Positions 27,719-38,100 are shown, counted from the first letter of the stretch. The stretch: 64,000 nucleotides of DNA from Actinomycetes bacterium (GCA_030614915.1 JAUXAG010000012.1:27632-91631); one strand, 5' to 3'. The notes: generated by a model not told the origin, from the letters alone. Numbers and translations: made by a program.

Positions 27719-28618
27719 ATGAGTCACAAAGAAAAACTATCGGGAGTATTTCCGCCATTTATGACACCGTTTGGAGAAGAGGGGGAAGTATCGTACAGTA
27801 AATTGGCTGAAAACATTGAGAAATACAACGAGACGGACTTGCGAGGCTATATGCCGCTGGGAAGCAATGGCGAGTTCATGAGCCTTACTGAAGAAGAGTC
27901 TTTGAAGATAATTGATGTGTTCAAGGAAAAAAAGGCTGCTGATAAAACTATTATAGCTGGTGCCGGCAGGGAATCTGCTAATGCAACATTGGATTTTATA
28001 AACAAAATAGCAGATAAGGATGTAGATTACGCGACTTTGTTGCCGCCGCACTATTTTGTCGGTGCGATGACGGATGATGTGTTGATTAAGTTTTACACAG
28101 CAGTTGCAGACAAATCGCCTATTCCTATTATGATTTATAATGCACCAAAGTTTGCATCCGGTCTTTTGATATCTGCAAATGTTATTTCTGCCTTGGCGGC
28201 GCATCCTAATATCGCGGGCATGAAAGATACGTCCAAGGAAGATATTTCAATGTATGTTGAGGCCGTTCCTGATGGAGCAGATTTTTGTGTTCTTGCCGGC
28301 ACCATCAGCAAATTCTATAAATCACTTCTGGCAGGTGCTGTTGGAGGAGTTTTGTCAATGGCTAATTATTTGCCCGATATGTGTTGCCAACTGTATGAGA
28401 TTTATTTGTCCGGCGACACGGAAAAAGGACAGAAAGAAGATGAATATGTTCGTTCGCTAAGCGCCCAGGCGGCGGGGAAATACGGTGTGGCGGGAGTAAA
28501 AGCTGCGATGGATTTACTTGGATATTTTGGCGGAGACCCGAGAATCCCATTGTCTCCTATAGATGCTCAGAGCAAGGCTGAGTTGAAGGCCGTCCTCGAA
28601 AAGGAGGGTTTGTTATGA
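27719..28618 (+). CDS. Dihydrodipicolinate synthase/N-acetylneuraminate lyase (DapA) family protein
   Basis: GVFPPFMTPFGEEGEVSY, LGSNGEFMSLTEEE, PIMIYNAP, GMKDTSKED. Confidence 0.92.
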   Translation: MSHKEKLSGVFPPFMTPFGEEGEVSYSKLAENIEKYNETDLRGYMPLGSNGEFMSLTEEESLKIIDVFKEKKAADKTIIAGAGRESANATLDFINKIADKDVDYATLLPPHYFVGAMTDDVLIKFYTAVADKSPIPIMIYNAPKFASGLLISANVISALAAHPNIAGMKDTSKEDISMYVEAVPDGADFCVLAGTISKFYKSLLAGAVGGVLSMANYLPDMCCQLYEIYLSGDTEKGQKEDEYVRSLSAQAAGKYGVAGVKAAMDLLGYFGGDPRIPLSPIDAQSKAELKAVLEKEGLL

Positions 28619-29571
28619 AAACAGTGCTCTTGCCACAAAAGATTTGCGATGAAGGACTGGACGTATTGAAGGGAAAGGTCGAAGTCATTATCGCCCCCGA
28701 CCCATCGCAGGAAACGCTGCTTAAAATGTGTGTTGATGCAGACGCAATTGTGTTAAGAACAACATCCAAAGTTACCGCTGAAGTGATCGATACCGCCAAA
28801 AACCTTAAAATCGTTTCGAGAACAGGGGCCGGCGTGGATAATGTGAACGTAGAAGCTGCTACGAAAAGAGGTATACTGGTTTGCAATCTTGTTGGCGTCA
28901 ATAGTTTATCGGTTTGTGAACATGCAATTTCGCTGATGATGGTGCTGGCCAAACAACTTCCATTTATGGACAAATCTGTGCGAGAGGGATTCTGGAAAGC
29001 AAGAAACGCCAATGTAACCGTGGAACTGGAAGGCAAAACACTTGGCATTATGGCCCTTGGAAACATCGGAGCCAGGGTTGCTAAAAAATGCCATGACGGA
29101 TTGGGAATGAAAATCTTAGCCTATGACCCTTATGCCAGGGATTTTTTCAAGGATTATGATTACGAATTTGTTGATAACCTGGAAGATCTGTTTAAGCGGT
29201 CTGATTTTATTTCAGTTCATTGTCCGAATCTGCCTGAGACAAAGGGTATGATTACAAGAGAATTGTTGTTTTCGATGAAGTCGGACGCCTACTTTATAAA
29301 TACCGCCAGAGGTGTAGTTGTTGACGAACAGGCTTTAATTGAGTTGCTCCGGGATAAACGGATAGCCGGTGCCGGCCTTGATGTATTTACCGCCGAACCG
29401 CCGGATAACGAACTGCTGAAAATGGACAATGTGACACTTTCGCCCCATGTTGCCGCACTGACCAGGGAAGCTACCATAAGAATGGCAACAGAAGCATGTC
29501 AGGCTGTCATAGATTTCTTCGATGAAAAACTGCCGAAAAGCATTTATAACAAGAAAGAGTTGAATTTGTAA
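28615..29571 (+). CDS. D-isomer-specific 2-hydroxyacid dehydrogenase (PGDH-like)
   Basis: LKIVSRTGAGVDNVNVEAATKRGI, LGIMALGNIGARVAKKC, HCPNLPETKGMI, FINTARGVVVDEQALIELL, LDVFTAEPP. Confidence 0.92.
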   Translation: MKTVLLPQKICDEGLDVLKGKVEVIIAPDPSQETLLKMCVDADAIVLRTTSKVTAEVIDTAKNLKIVSRTGAGVDNVNVEAATKRGILVCNLVGVNSLSVCEHAISLMMVLAKQLPFMDKSVREGFWKARNANVTVELEGKTLGIMALGNIGARVAKKCHDGLGMKILAYDPYARDFFKDYDYEFVDNLEDLFKRSDFISVHCPNLPETKGMITRELLFSMKSDAYFINTARGVVVDEQALIELLRDKRIAGAGLDVFTAEPPDNELLKMDNVTLSPHVAALTREATIRMATEACQAVIDFFDEKLPKSIYNKKELNL

Positions 29572-29592
29572 ACAACAGAAAACGGGACAATT

Positions 29593-30645
29593 ATGGAAAA
29601 GAAATATGACATATTAAGCTTTGGTGAAGCGATGATAAGGTTTACTGCTCCAGGCAATGCGAGATTGGAGCAGGCAAGCTGTCTGGAAATGGCTGTCAGC
29701 GCCGCGGAGCTAAATGTGGCTGTTAATACATCTCGGCTTGGCTTGAAGACCGCCTGGGTTTCCAAATTGGTCAATATCTGGTCAGGACAGTATATTATCA
29801 ATAAAGGCAGGGAGCATGGCGTTGATATGAGCAATGTCAAACTTGTTGCTTTTGACGGCAGGGGATGGGTCAGGAACGGTTTGTGTTTTATTGAGGTAGG
29901 CGTTGGTCCCAGAGCTAACAGGCAGATATACGACAGGGGACATTCTGCGATTAGCGGTATTTCGCCTGGAGAAATAGATTGGAAAACCCTATTGCCGCAA
30001 ACCAAATGGTTCCATACAACTGGAATTACAACAGCTCTGTCAGATAATTGTATAAGCGAAGTTATTACTTCATTAAAGACCGCCAAAGAGCTTGGGATTA
30101 AAACGAGTTTTGATTTGAATTTCCGTTCAACTCTCTGGAAAGCCGAAAAAGCTCAAGAGGTTATGAAAAAGGTTGCTCCGTGTGTCGATGTTATGATAGG
30201 AAATGAAGAGGACTTCGAGAAGATGCTGGGCGTTTCCTCTGACAGCACTACTGGAAAATATTCTAAAATTGACCCAAACAATTACAAAAAGGTGGCGGAA
30301 AAAGTCGTAGAGTTATATCCGAATATAGAGGTTGTTGGTACAACCCTGCGTGATGCCAGGACAGGTTTATTAAATGACTGGCAGACTGTAATACTCTATA
30401 AGGGAGACTTTTTTGTCTCCAGAAAATACGAAAACCTTGAGATTATCGACAGAACAGGTGGAGGGGATAGCTTTGCCTCAGCTTTGATTTACAGCATACT
30501 TAAAGATAAAAGCCCAAGGGATGCTATAGAATTTTCAGCGGCTTATTCAGCTTTATGTCACGGATTCCGAGGAGACTGGAACTGGGCAACAAAACAAGAG
30601 GCTGAAAGGGTCATGAAGGGAGGCAATGCCAGAGTTATACGATAA
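29593..30645 (+). CDS. PfkB-family sugar kinase (2-keto-3-deoxygluconate kinase-like)
   Basis: FGEAMIRFTAPGNARLEQA, AAELNVAVNTSRLGLKTAWVSKL, DLNFRSTLWK, GNEEDFEKMLG, DRTGGGDSFASALIYSI. Confidence 0.9.
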   Translation: MEKKYDILSFGEAMIRFTAPGNARLEQASCLEMAVSAAELNVAVNTSRLGLKTAWVSKLVNIWSGQYIINKGREHGVDMSNVKLVAFDGRGWVRNGLCFIEVGVGPRANRQIYDRGHSAISGISPGEIDWKTLLPQTKWFHTTGITTALSDNCISEVITSLKTAKELGIKTSFDLNFRSTLWKAEKAQEVMKKVAPCVDVMIGNEEDFEKMLGVSSDSTTGKYSKIDPNNYKKVAEKVVELYPNIEVVGTTLRDARTGLLNDWQTVILYKGDFFVSRKYENLEIIDRTGGGDSFASALIYSILKDKSPRDAIEFSAAYSALCHGFRGDWNWATKQEAERVMKGGNARVIR

Positions 30646-30746
30646 CAATCTAAATCTGCTGCTTTAACATCCGCAAAAACTGCTCGTTGATAGGAGCCGC
30701 TAAACTTGCGGCTAAGTATACGAATTAAGAATTATTAAACTAAGGG

Positions 30747-31415
30747 ATGAAAATGTCTCGGATAATTGATTTAAGTCTGCCGATATATCACATGGCTCCG
30801 ACAATGGGGCCTGACCCCAAGTGTGCCGTGATTGCATACCACACAATTGATTCAATAAAGTATAATCTTTCACAGTTAATTATCAGTAGCCATCAAGGTA
30901 CACACCTCGATGCTCCCTATCACTTCTTCAATAATGGCAGAACGTTGGACAAGCTGGACTTATCAAAATGTGTGGGGCCCGCTGAAGTCTTTGACCTGTC
31001 ATATGCTGCATTAAAGTACAATATACTTCCGAAAGACTTAAAACCTTTTGAATCGCGAATAAAATCAGGTTCAAGAATCCTGTTGCGAACAAACTGGTAC
31101 AAAAAGTTTCCGAAAAAAGAATATTTTTCGGAAGGGCCGAGAATCACTCCACAATTGGCAGCGTGGTTGGCTGAGAAAAAAATTGCATTGCTGGGTATCG
31201 AAACACCGGGGCCTCATCCTACTGAATGGGAGAAAGTGCATAAAAGCCTGCTGAAGGAGGAAGTGGTGATCGTTGAAGGTTTGGCTAATTTGAATAAAAT
31301 AAAGGAAGACACGATTTTTCTGATTGCGCTTCCATTGAAGATAAAAAGCCGCGATGGTTCGCCCATAAGAGCTATTGCAATTGAAAACTTCCATGAGACC
31401 TGCGTAAATAGATAA
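30747..31415 (+). CDS. Cyclase-family metal-dependent hydrolase (kynurenine formamidase-like), paralogue 1
   Basis: HQGTHLDAPYHFFNNGRTLDKLDLSKCVGPA (HxGTHxDxPxH). Confidence 0.9.
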   Translation: MKMSRIIDLSLPIYHMAPTMGPDPKCAVIAYHTIDSIKYNLSQLIISSHQGTHLDAPYHFFNNGRTLDKLDLSKCVGPAEVFDLSYAALKYNILPKDLKPFESRIKSGSRILLRTNWYKKFPKKEYFSEGPRITPQLAAWLAEKKIALLGIETPGPHPTEWEKVHKSLLKEEVVIVEGLANLNKIKEDTIFLIALPLKIKSRDGSPIRAIAIENFHETCVNR

Positions 31416-31448
31416 CAATGTTACCTTAAAGGAGTATATCTTATATTA

Positions 31449-32414
31449 ATTAGAGAAGATGTTCAAGGTTTTCCTGTTGTTGGTCTGGCTAACAGCAATC
31501 TCGAAATTCGAACGATTCCGGAGCTGGGAGCTAAGATATGTAGTCTCATAAACTGTCGAACCGGCCGGGAGTGGATGTGGATACCTCCGGGAGGACCAAA
31601 GTATTTCCGTAATAAAACTGGCAACTGTTTTCCTGACGGCACATTAGTTGGAGCTGACGAATGTATTCCGACACTTGCCGAATGTCAGTGGCGGGATTTG
31701 AAGTTACCCGATCATGGCGAGGTTTGGACCGAGGCTTGGGTACTGGATGAGGAAGATTTAGAAAACAAAAAGGTTACAGTCTCTATTGATATGCCAATCT
31801 CCCCTTTGAAGTTCAAGCGTACCTTGTCCCTTGAAGTCGAACGAGTCAAGTTCGACTACACTTTGACTAGCAAGAGTGATGAACCGTTAGAATATATCTG
31901 GGCACTGCACCCGATGATGGCGATTGAGGACGGGGATCGGCTCATCCTGCCTGAGGAATGCGAGACCATGCGATTGGACGCAACTGTGATCAACTGCGGA
32001 TTGGGAGATCGAGGCACAGTAATCAAATGGCCGGCGCCTACTGAAGGAATTCATCTGGATAAACTCGGTTTTAATTGTGAGAACGGCGCTGTGAAATTCT
32101 TCACCGACCCTTTGACTCTTGGCCGTGCCGCCATTCACAATCAACATACAGGCGAATACATCACATTCGCATGCGATACCAGGGAATTAAACACTTTTGG
32201 AGTCTGGATCAATCGCGGTGGTTGGGGGGGATATCATCATGTTGCCATCGAGCCGTCGAATGGCGCGCCTGATCCGCTCGATCTTGCGGTAAAAGAATGG
32301 AAACGTTGTTCAGTGTTGGGCCCGGGAGAATCCTGCAGTTGGAGCCTTAGCATTTATGTTGGTATTGATAAAGAATTGGAAGGCGATGAATTTTTAAAGA
32401 AATTCCAACATTAA
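31449..32414 (+). CDS. Aldose-1-epimerase/galactose-mutarotase-like protein (non-ATG start likely)
   Basis: In-frame coding upstream of the listed ATG 31575: (I)REDVQGFPVVGLANSNLEIRTIPELGAKICSLINCRTGREWMW; RBS aaaggag at 31428-31434; ATGs only further downstream. Confidence 0.7.
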   Translation: MREDVQGFPVVGLANSNLEIRTIPELGAKICSLINCRTGREWMWIPPGGPKYFRNKTGNCFPDGTLVGADECIPTLAECQWRDLKLPDHGEVWTEAWVLDEEDLENKKVTVSIDMPISPLKFKRTLSLEVERVKFDYTLTSKSDEPLEYIWALHPMMAIEDGDRLILPEECETMRLDATVINCGLGDRGTVIKWPAPTEGIHLDKLGFNCENGAVKFFTDPLTLGRAAIHNQHTGEYITFACDTRELNTFGVWINRGGWGGYHHVAIEPSNGAPDPLDLAVKEWKRCSVLGPGESCSWSLSIYVGIDKELEGDEFLKKFQH

Positions 32415-32433
32415 ATCAAAAGGAGATAAACTC

Positions 32434-33240
32434 ATGCGCTTAAAAGAGAAGGTGGCTATTATTACCGGTACAGGTCGTGGTATTGGTAAGAGTATTGCCA
32501 AAGTGTTCGCTAAAGAGGGAGCAAAAGTAGTTGCATGTGACAGGGATTTGGGAACTGGACAAGCAGGTGTTGATGCCATAGTTGCAAATGGCGGTGAAGC
32601 GATATTCGTTAAATGCGATGTGTCCATCGAGGAGAACGTAAAGAATCTGATAGCCAAAGCAATAGAGACCCATGGGAGAATCGATATTCTTGTCAATAAC
32701 GCCGGGGTAAACTTTGTCAAAAAGTTCGAGGAGGTCGAGCCGGAAGATTGGGACAGGGTTATCAACACGGATTTGCGAGGTACTTATCTATGTACGCGAC
32801 TGGCGATACTGGAAATGCTCAAGACAGGTGCTGGTTCCATTATCAACATCGGCACAATACATTCGTTGGCTTGCATGGCTGGTGCGGCGCCTTATGATGC
32901 AGCAAAGTGGGGCGTTGTGGGCTTAACCAAATCAGTAGCTGTGGAGTTTGCTGACAGAAACATACGAGCCAATGTATTGAGTCCAGGCCTGATCGCAACT
33001 CAAATATGGGAAGATATTAAGGCTGCGGCTCCCAGCATTGAAGAGGCCATGAAATATTGGAAGGCAAATATACCTATGGGAAGACCCGGGAAACCCGAAG
33101 AAATAGCATATCTTGCTGTTTTTCTGGCAAGCGATGAATCAAGTTACATCACAGGATCAAACATTTTGGCTGATGGTGGTCTGACCAGTTTGCTTATCAG
33201 CAAGGAACCATTTGAATCCAAAAGTATCGAGGGCCAATAA
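32434..33240 (+). CDS. SDR-family oxidoreductase, paralogue 1
   Basis: AIITGTGRGIGKSIAKVFA, NNAGVN, YDAAKWGVVGLTKS, ITGSNILADGG. Confidence 0.92.
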   Translation: MRLKEKVAIITGTGRGIGKSIAKVFAKEGAKVVACDRDLGTGQAGVDAIVANGGEAIFVKCDVSIEENVKNLIAKAIETHGRIDILVNNAGVNFVKKFEEVEPEDWDRVINTDLRGTYLCTRLAILEMLKTGAGSIINIGTIHSLACMAGAAPYDAAKWGVVGLTKSVAVEFADRNIRANVLSPGLIATQIWEDIKAAAPSIEEAMKYWKANIPMGRPGKPEEIAYLAVFLASDESSYITGSNILADGGLTSLLISKEPFESKSIEGQ

Positions 33241-33252
33241 TCTGTTTCTGAA

Positions 33253-33591
33253 TTAGAAGCACAAGAGCAATGGATCAAGGAAGGTAAATACGCCCTGAAG
33301 TGGACACGGCTTTCGTGCCATGATTTCGTGGATAATCAGGTGAGACTGCAACTATTTGCCTTGGCATACAATCTTGGCAATTTCCTGAGACGTTTGGCGT
33401 TGCCCAAATCCATCAAAGACTGGTCGCTGAGGACCATGCGGGAAAGATTAGTCAAGATCGGAGCCAAGGTTGTCAAGCATGCCCGTTATGTGATCTTTCA
33501 GCTGGCAGAGGTTCTGGTATCGAGATCCTTGTTCTATGAAATCCTTGAGCGTATTCATCGACTGAAACCTGTACCTATTGAGACTGGTTGA
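33253..33591 (+). pseudogene. IS1380-family transposase C-terminal remnant
   Basis: QWIKEGKYALKWTRLSCHDFVDNQVRLQLFALAYNLGNFLRRLALPKSIKDWSLRTMRERLVKIGAKVVKHARYVIFQLAEV... Confidence 0.85.
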
Positions 33592-34064
33592 TGTGCAGAA
33601 TTGCCGAAAGACTATGGTTTATGGGAGGGCAGGCGGTCAGGTTCTGTTCAAAAGCGGGTATTGGAAGAGAGTGGAGACTTCCAAAGCCCTGTTATTATCG
33701 AAATGGTCACAAAAACTGCCTCGACAAAGAAGATCCTTGACTGCTCAAGATAATTTTGGCAAAATCATCGATGCCGTACGGAGGAATTTATGTTTTTTGA
33801 TCGTCCAAATGGGAAATCCCAGGTAAGTGGTTTTACTGTAAGAAGTTCCGGCGTCGACCTGGAGACGCGCGAAGATCGCTTAGAATTGTACCTAGGGCAG
33901 ATTACGCTTGTATCGGTTCAGCTTATGACTTTATGATTTGGCCTCATCGAAGCTTGATCTTCAAAACAGACTTGGTATTCTATTGGAAATCAGGCCTAGC
34001 GGTGTAGCTGAGCAAGGATATACGATGTTATATGGGAAATCACAGAGTAAAGGAGAAAGATAAC

Positions 34065-35102
34065 ATGCTGGCTGGAGTATTTCACGCGTTGAATGATTTA
34101 AGGGTTGAGGAGGTTCCTACGCCCAAGATTAAAACACCGAACGACGTTTTGATAGAAGTTAAAGCTTGTGGACTGTGTGGAACAGATCCGGGGATAATCG
34201 AAGGCAGGCGCCCTACAGCTGTTCCACCTCCATTTATTATAGGCCATGAATATGCTGGCGTAGTCGTAGACGTAGGAAGCAAAGTAGAATCGGTTAAACC
34301 TGAAGATCATGTAGTGGTGCGGCCAACCATACCTTGTCAGAAGTGCTACTATTGCCGTATCGGCAGTCCGAGTTTGTGCCGGTCGTATTTAGATATCGGA
34401 GTGGATATGGGTGATGGAGGCTTCGCAGAGTATAGTCTGATTCCCGAAAATAATGCATACAAAATTCCTGAGTACATGAAATGGAAGGATGCAGTTCTCG
34501 TTGAGCCCCTCTCAATCGTGCTAAATGGCTTAAGATTAGCTCAGATGCGAACAGGAGATATTGTAGTAGTTCTCGGCACAGGCCCGATTGGATTGAATTG
34601 GACAGCAGTTGCCAAGAGATCGGGGGCTGGGAAAGTTATAATTTCTGAACCGAATGATATTAGACGCAGCAGGGCAGATAAGATTGGTGCGGATGTCTGC
34701 ATTAATCCTTTAAAAGAAAATCCGGTTGAAATTGTCAGGGATTTAACCGACGGAGTGGGTGCGAATATAGTTGTTGAGGCCGCAGGGATTTCAGCTACCT
34801 ACGAACAGGCCTTTGAAATGACATCTTATGCCGGAAGGATCGTTTTCTTCGCTCTACCCCCCGCAGAATTCAAGATACAGATCAGCCCTCATGACATCGT
34901 ACGTAATGAGAAACTCATAGTAGGCAACTGGGTAAATTACTTTACCTTCCCGGCCGCCATTACATCAATTCAAAATGGTATTTTGCCGTCAGACATATTG
35001 TTTACTGATGAACTCCCTTTGTCGGAGCTGACAAAAGCAATGGAATTACATAAACAAGGTAAAAGCGCCAAGATACTTATCAAGCCTTCTATTTCTGCCT
35101 GA
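34065..35102 (+). CDS. Zinc-dependent medium-chain alcohol/polyol dehydrogenase
   Basis: CGLCGTDPGIIEGRRP, GHEYAGVVVDVGSKVE, CQKCYYCRIGSPSLC, VVLGTGPIGLNWTAVAK. Start moved to 34065 (RBS aaaggag). Confidence 0.92.
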   Translation: MLAGVFHALNDLRVEEVPTPKIKTPNDVLIEVKACGLCGTDPGIIEGRRPTAVPPPFIIGHEYAGVVVDVGSKVESVKPEDHVVVRPTIPCQKCYYCRIGSPSLCRSYLDIGVDMGDGGFAEYSLIPENNAYKIPEYMKWKDAVLVEPLSIVLNGLRLAQMRTGDIVVVLGTGPIGLNWTAVAKRSGAGKVIISEPNDIRRSRADKIGADVCINPLKENPVEIVRDLTDGVGANIVVEAAGISATYEQAFEMTSYAGRIVFFALPPAEFKIQISPHDIVRNEKLIVGNWVNYFTFPAAITSIQNGILPSDILFTDELPLSELTKAMELHKQGKSAKILIKPSISA

Positions 35103-35112
35103 ACCAGCTCAT

Positions 35113-35199
35113 CAGCTGAAAGGCATCGTGGTGGACCAAGAAGGATGGCCCATCTCCGGCGCTATTATCAGAGCGCGGACGTCCGTTGATGGCGGATAA
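35113..35199 (+). pseudogene. Short fragment of a carboxypeptidase-regulatory-like domain
   Basis: QLKGIVVDQEGWPISGAIIRARTSVDGG*: G.VVD..G.PI.GA.I.A motif in an intergenic gap. Confidence 0.45.
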
Positions 35200-35297
35200 A
35201 GAATCAATATAGCCCTCGTTTTGACGAAATTCTTAAAATATAAGTTATTGGTACAATCCACTCTTAAACCGGTAGGGTTCTTATCAGGAGGAAGCTC

Positions 35298-36053
35298 ATG
35301 ATAACTATCGATGGCAAAGTTGCTATCGTGACCGGAGGCGCCAAAGGCCTCGGGCGAGCAACGGCGGAACGGCTGATTCAGGCAGGTTCTTCCGGAGTCG
35401 TTGTCGCTGATGTATGTGCTGAGGAGGTCCGCAAGGCGGCAGGGGAAATAACAAACACGTACGGTGTTGAGGTTCTGCCTTGTTGTACAGACGTCTCAGA
35501 CCAGACCCAGGTGGAGGCAATGGCGAAGGCCGCCTTAGACAAGTTTGGACGGATCGACATACTGGTCAATAATGCCAGTATCTGTCCTGTCGTTAGTTGG
35601 GAAGATGCAACTCTAGAAAACTGGAACAAGATACTATCAGTCAATCTGACTGGGATGTATCTTTGTACCCGAGCGGTTATCCCACACCTGAAGAGCCGAG
35701 GAAACGGCCGCATCGTTTATGTCTCCTCACCGTCCGCATATATCGGAAGTGTTGTTGCCCATGTAGCCTATGGTGTCAGCAAAGCTGGTATTATCGCCTT
35801 GATGAAATTTGTAGCCAAGAATTTCGCTGGTGATGGCATTCTGGCCAATGCCATTCTCCCAGGGCCGATGGACACGCCTATGGGTCACAGTTTTGGAGAA
35901 GAGCTCTGGAAAGCCTGGGAGCAGAAGGCCCCCCTCAAACGCCATGCTTCAGCCAGTGAAATTGCTGACTCCATATTGTTCCTGGTGTCAGACCAGAGCA
36001 GTTACATAACCGGCCACGTGTTGTGGGTGGATGGTGGTTATAGCCTGACGTGA
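35298..36053 (+). CDS. SDR-family oxidoreductase, paralogue 2
   Basis: AIVTGGAKGLGRATAERLI, NNASICP, YGVSKAGIIALMK, ITGHVLWVDGGY. Confidence 0.92.
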   Translation: MITIDGKVAIVTGGAKGLGRATAERLIQAGSSGVVVADVCAEEVRKAAGEITNTYGVEVLPCCTDVSDQTQVEAMAKAALDKFGRIDILVNNASICPVVSWEDATLENWNKILSVNLTGMYLCTRAVIPHLKSRGNGRIVYVSSPSAYIGSVVAHVAYGVSKAGIIALMKFVAKNFAGDGILANAILPGPMDTPMGHSFGEELWKAWEQKAPLKRHASASEIADSILFLVSDQSSYITGHVLWVDGGYSLT

Positions 36054-36349
36054 GATCGCTTGCCAAGGACAAGGTGCGAGGATATGAGCAATTGCCTGTG
36101 CTTGTGACCGGGCTGTCGGCCAGGCGCTGGAACAGCTTAGGCAACAGCCTGCCAAGCAGGGCAGAGCACGCATACTCGCTGAAAAGAGCGTTGGGCTGGA
36201 CGATCCCGGGATGGTAGCTTTCAAACGAATGATCGAGGCAATTTCTGACAGTTCCCGCTGAATCAGGCGGACTTCGTATGGCTCGAAAGAACGACCTGCA
36301 TAAAACAACAAAAAACAGAGGATACAAATAACAGGAGGCTTGGATTATC

Positions 36350-36775
36350 ATGGCCAAAGGAACCATAGTCAAACTTGGAGACGTTGTACCTTTTTCTCCC
36401 CCGGAATTCGCCAAACAGTTTTCTTCTAAGATGCTCCTGGATAAGAGTAACTCAGGCTCCGACCAGCTGCATGTGAATCACTTTACGCTCGAAGGCGGCT
36501 GTAGCACAACCTGCGGAGTTCATAAGCCGCCTTTCGATGAGATTTACTATGTGCTGAGTGGCAAGGCTACTCTTGAGCTTGATGGCGTTGCGCATGACAT
36601 CGAAAAAGACACCCTCGCCTTTATTCCTGGAGGCACTTCGCATTCCCTCAAAAATAAGAGCGAAACCGAGGACTTAGTCATCCTGACAATTTGGCCAAAA
36701 CAGCCAGAGCCAGGAGTGAACGTGCTATATGACATGAGAAAGGAAGCTTGGGGCCGAACTTTTCGTTCGCGCTAA
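36350..36775 (+). CDS. Cupin-domain protein, paralogue 1
   Basis: HKPPFDEIYYVLSGKATLELDGVAHDIEKDTLAFIPGGTSHSLKN. Confidence 0.9.
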   Translation: MAKGTIVKLGDVVPFSPPEFAKQFSSKMLLDKSNSGSDQLHVNHFTLEGGCSTTCGVHKPPFDEIYYVLSGKATLELDGVAHDIEKDTLAFIPGGTSHSLKNKSETEDLVILTIWPKQPEPGVNVLYDMRKEAWGRTFRSR

Positions 36776-36893
36776 TCTGGCCTAATCACCATGAAAAAGC
36801 CCCCGCCTATAACTAACGTAGCTACCAACAAACTCACAATAAATTAGGGTATCACTCGTGGGGCAGGTCAATGAAGAATGGAAGGAACACACA

Positions 36894-37964
36894 ATGATAC
36901 AGAAACCACTGCAAGAGCTACTGAGAAAGCACCGAGCGTTTTGGAATCAAGAACAAACCGAGTTTCCCCTCTTAGGATTTACAACCGCTTGTTACTTTTG
37001 TCGCGAGGAGTTTAGCCCCGTTTCAATCCCTACAGATCGCTACTTGACCCCACAGGATTTCGACGTCGATGTTTTTCTGGAGTTATATAATCGCCAATAT
37101 ATCGAGAGTCAAAAAATGGCTGGCGACCAGATTTGGACGGCTTGCCCTCCGTGGGCTGTTCTCTGGATGGAAGCAATAGTCGGCTGTCCTCTTCGGTCTG
37201 ATGAAAAGACCATTTGGACTGAACCATTCTTGAAAAACATTTTGGACCAGCAGGATGTCAAAATCTCGTTAGAAAATCCTTGGTTTCAGAAGTTGCTCGA
37301 GTTTACAACCAAGCTGGTAGATCAGTCTGACGGACGTTATCCCGTTGGAATTCCTTTCATGGATGGCCCATTAGATATTCTATCCGCAATGGTTGGCCCC
37401 GAAAACGCGATGGTGGATTTCTATGACCATCCTGATGAGGCATGTAGGTTAATTCAAACACTTGCGGACTTGTGGATACAGGTGGCCGAAGCTCTATTAA
37501 GCCTAATTCCAGCGTTTCGCGGCGGATATTGCGGCGGATTCAGACAGGTCTGGGCGCCTGGAAAATGCCCGGAGACACAGGATGACGCCATGGCAATGTT
37601 CTCTCCGGATCTTTATCGGGAGCTTGCGCTGCCCGGGCTGCGCCGAATCATGTCTAGGTTCGATTATCCTTCAGTCCATTTGCATTCGTGTTCTCTACAA
37701 CACCTCGATACATTTCTTGCGATACCCGAATTGGCTGCCGTCGAAATAACCGCTGATGTGGGGGGACTTTCGGTCCCAGAACTAATTCCTCTTATTGCCA
37801 AATCCCAAAGGCAGAAGCCCACCATTGTTCATGGTAAGTTTACCACAGATGAGATGAGACAAATGATACAAGGTCTTGGGCCTGAAGGATTGTGGATCAT
37901 TACTCGAGTCGACTGCGCCGAGGTTGCTAACGAGATGTTCAGGGAACTAATGGTCAACCAATGA
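36894..37964 (+). CDS. Uroporphyrinogen decarboxylase (URO-D/MtaA)-like protein
   Basis: PVGIPFMDGPLDILSAMVGPENAMVDFYDHPDEACRLI, FSPDLYRELALPGLRRIM, HLHSCSLQHLD, KPTIVHGKFTTDEMRQMI. Start moved to ATG 36894. Confidence 0.8.
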   Translation: MIQKPLQELLRKHRAFWNQEQTEFPLLGFTTACYFCREEFSPVSIPTDRYLTPQDFDVDVFLELYNRQYIESQKMAGDQIWTACPPWAVLWMEAIVGCPLRSDEKTIWTEPFLKNILDQQDVKISLENPWFQKLLEFTTKLVDQSDGRYPVGIPFMDGPLDILSAMVGPENAMVDFYDHPDEACRLIQTLADLWIQVAEALLSLIPAFRGGYCGGFRQVWAPGKCPETQDDAMAMFSPDLYRELALPGLRRIMSRFDYPSVHLHSCSLQHLDTFLAIPELAAVEITADVGGLSVPELIPLIAKSQRQKPTIVHGKFTTDEMRQMIQGLGPEGLWIITRVDCAEVANEMFRELMVNQ

Positions 37965-38100
37965 GCCCATGAGAACATATGTGACTACCTTTTTGGAGCG
38001 CTTAGCTGAGGGTCTTCAGTGTCGTGAAAAACAAATTCAGGCTTGTTTGTAGAAGATATAGTAAGGTGCCAATAGTGCCCTTACTGAAGGAGTAACGATT

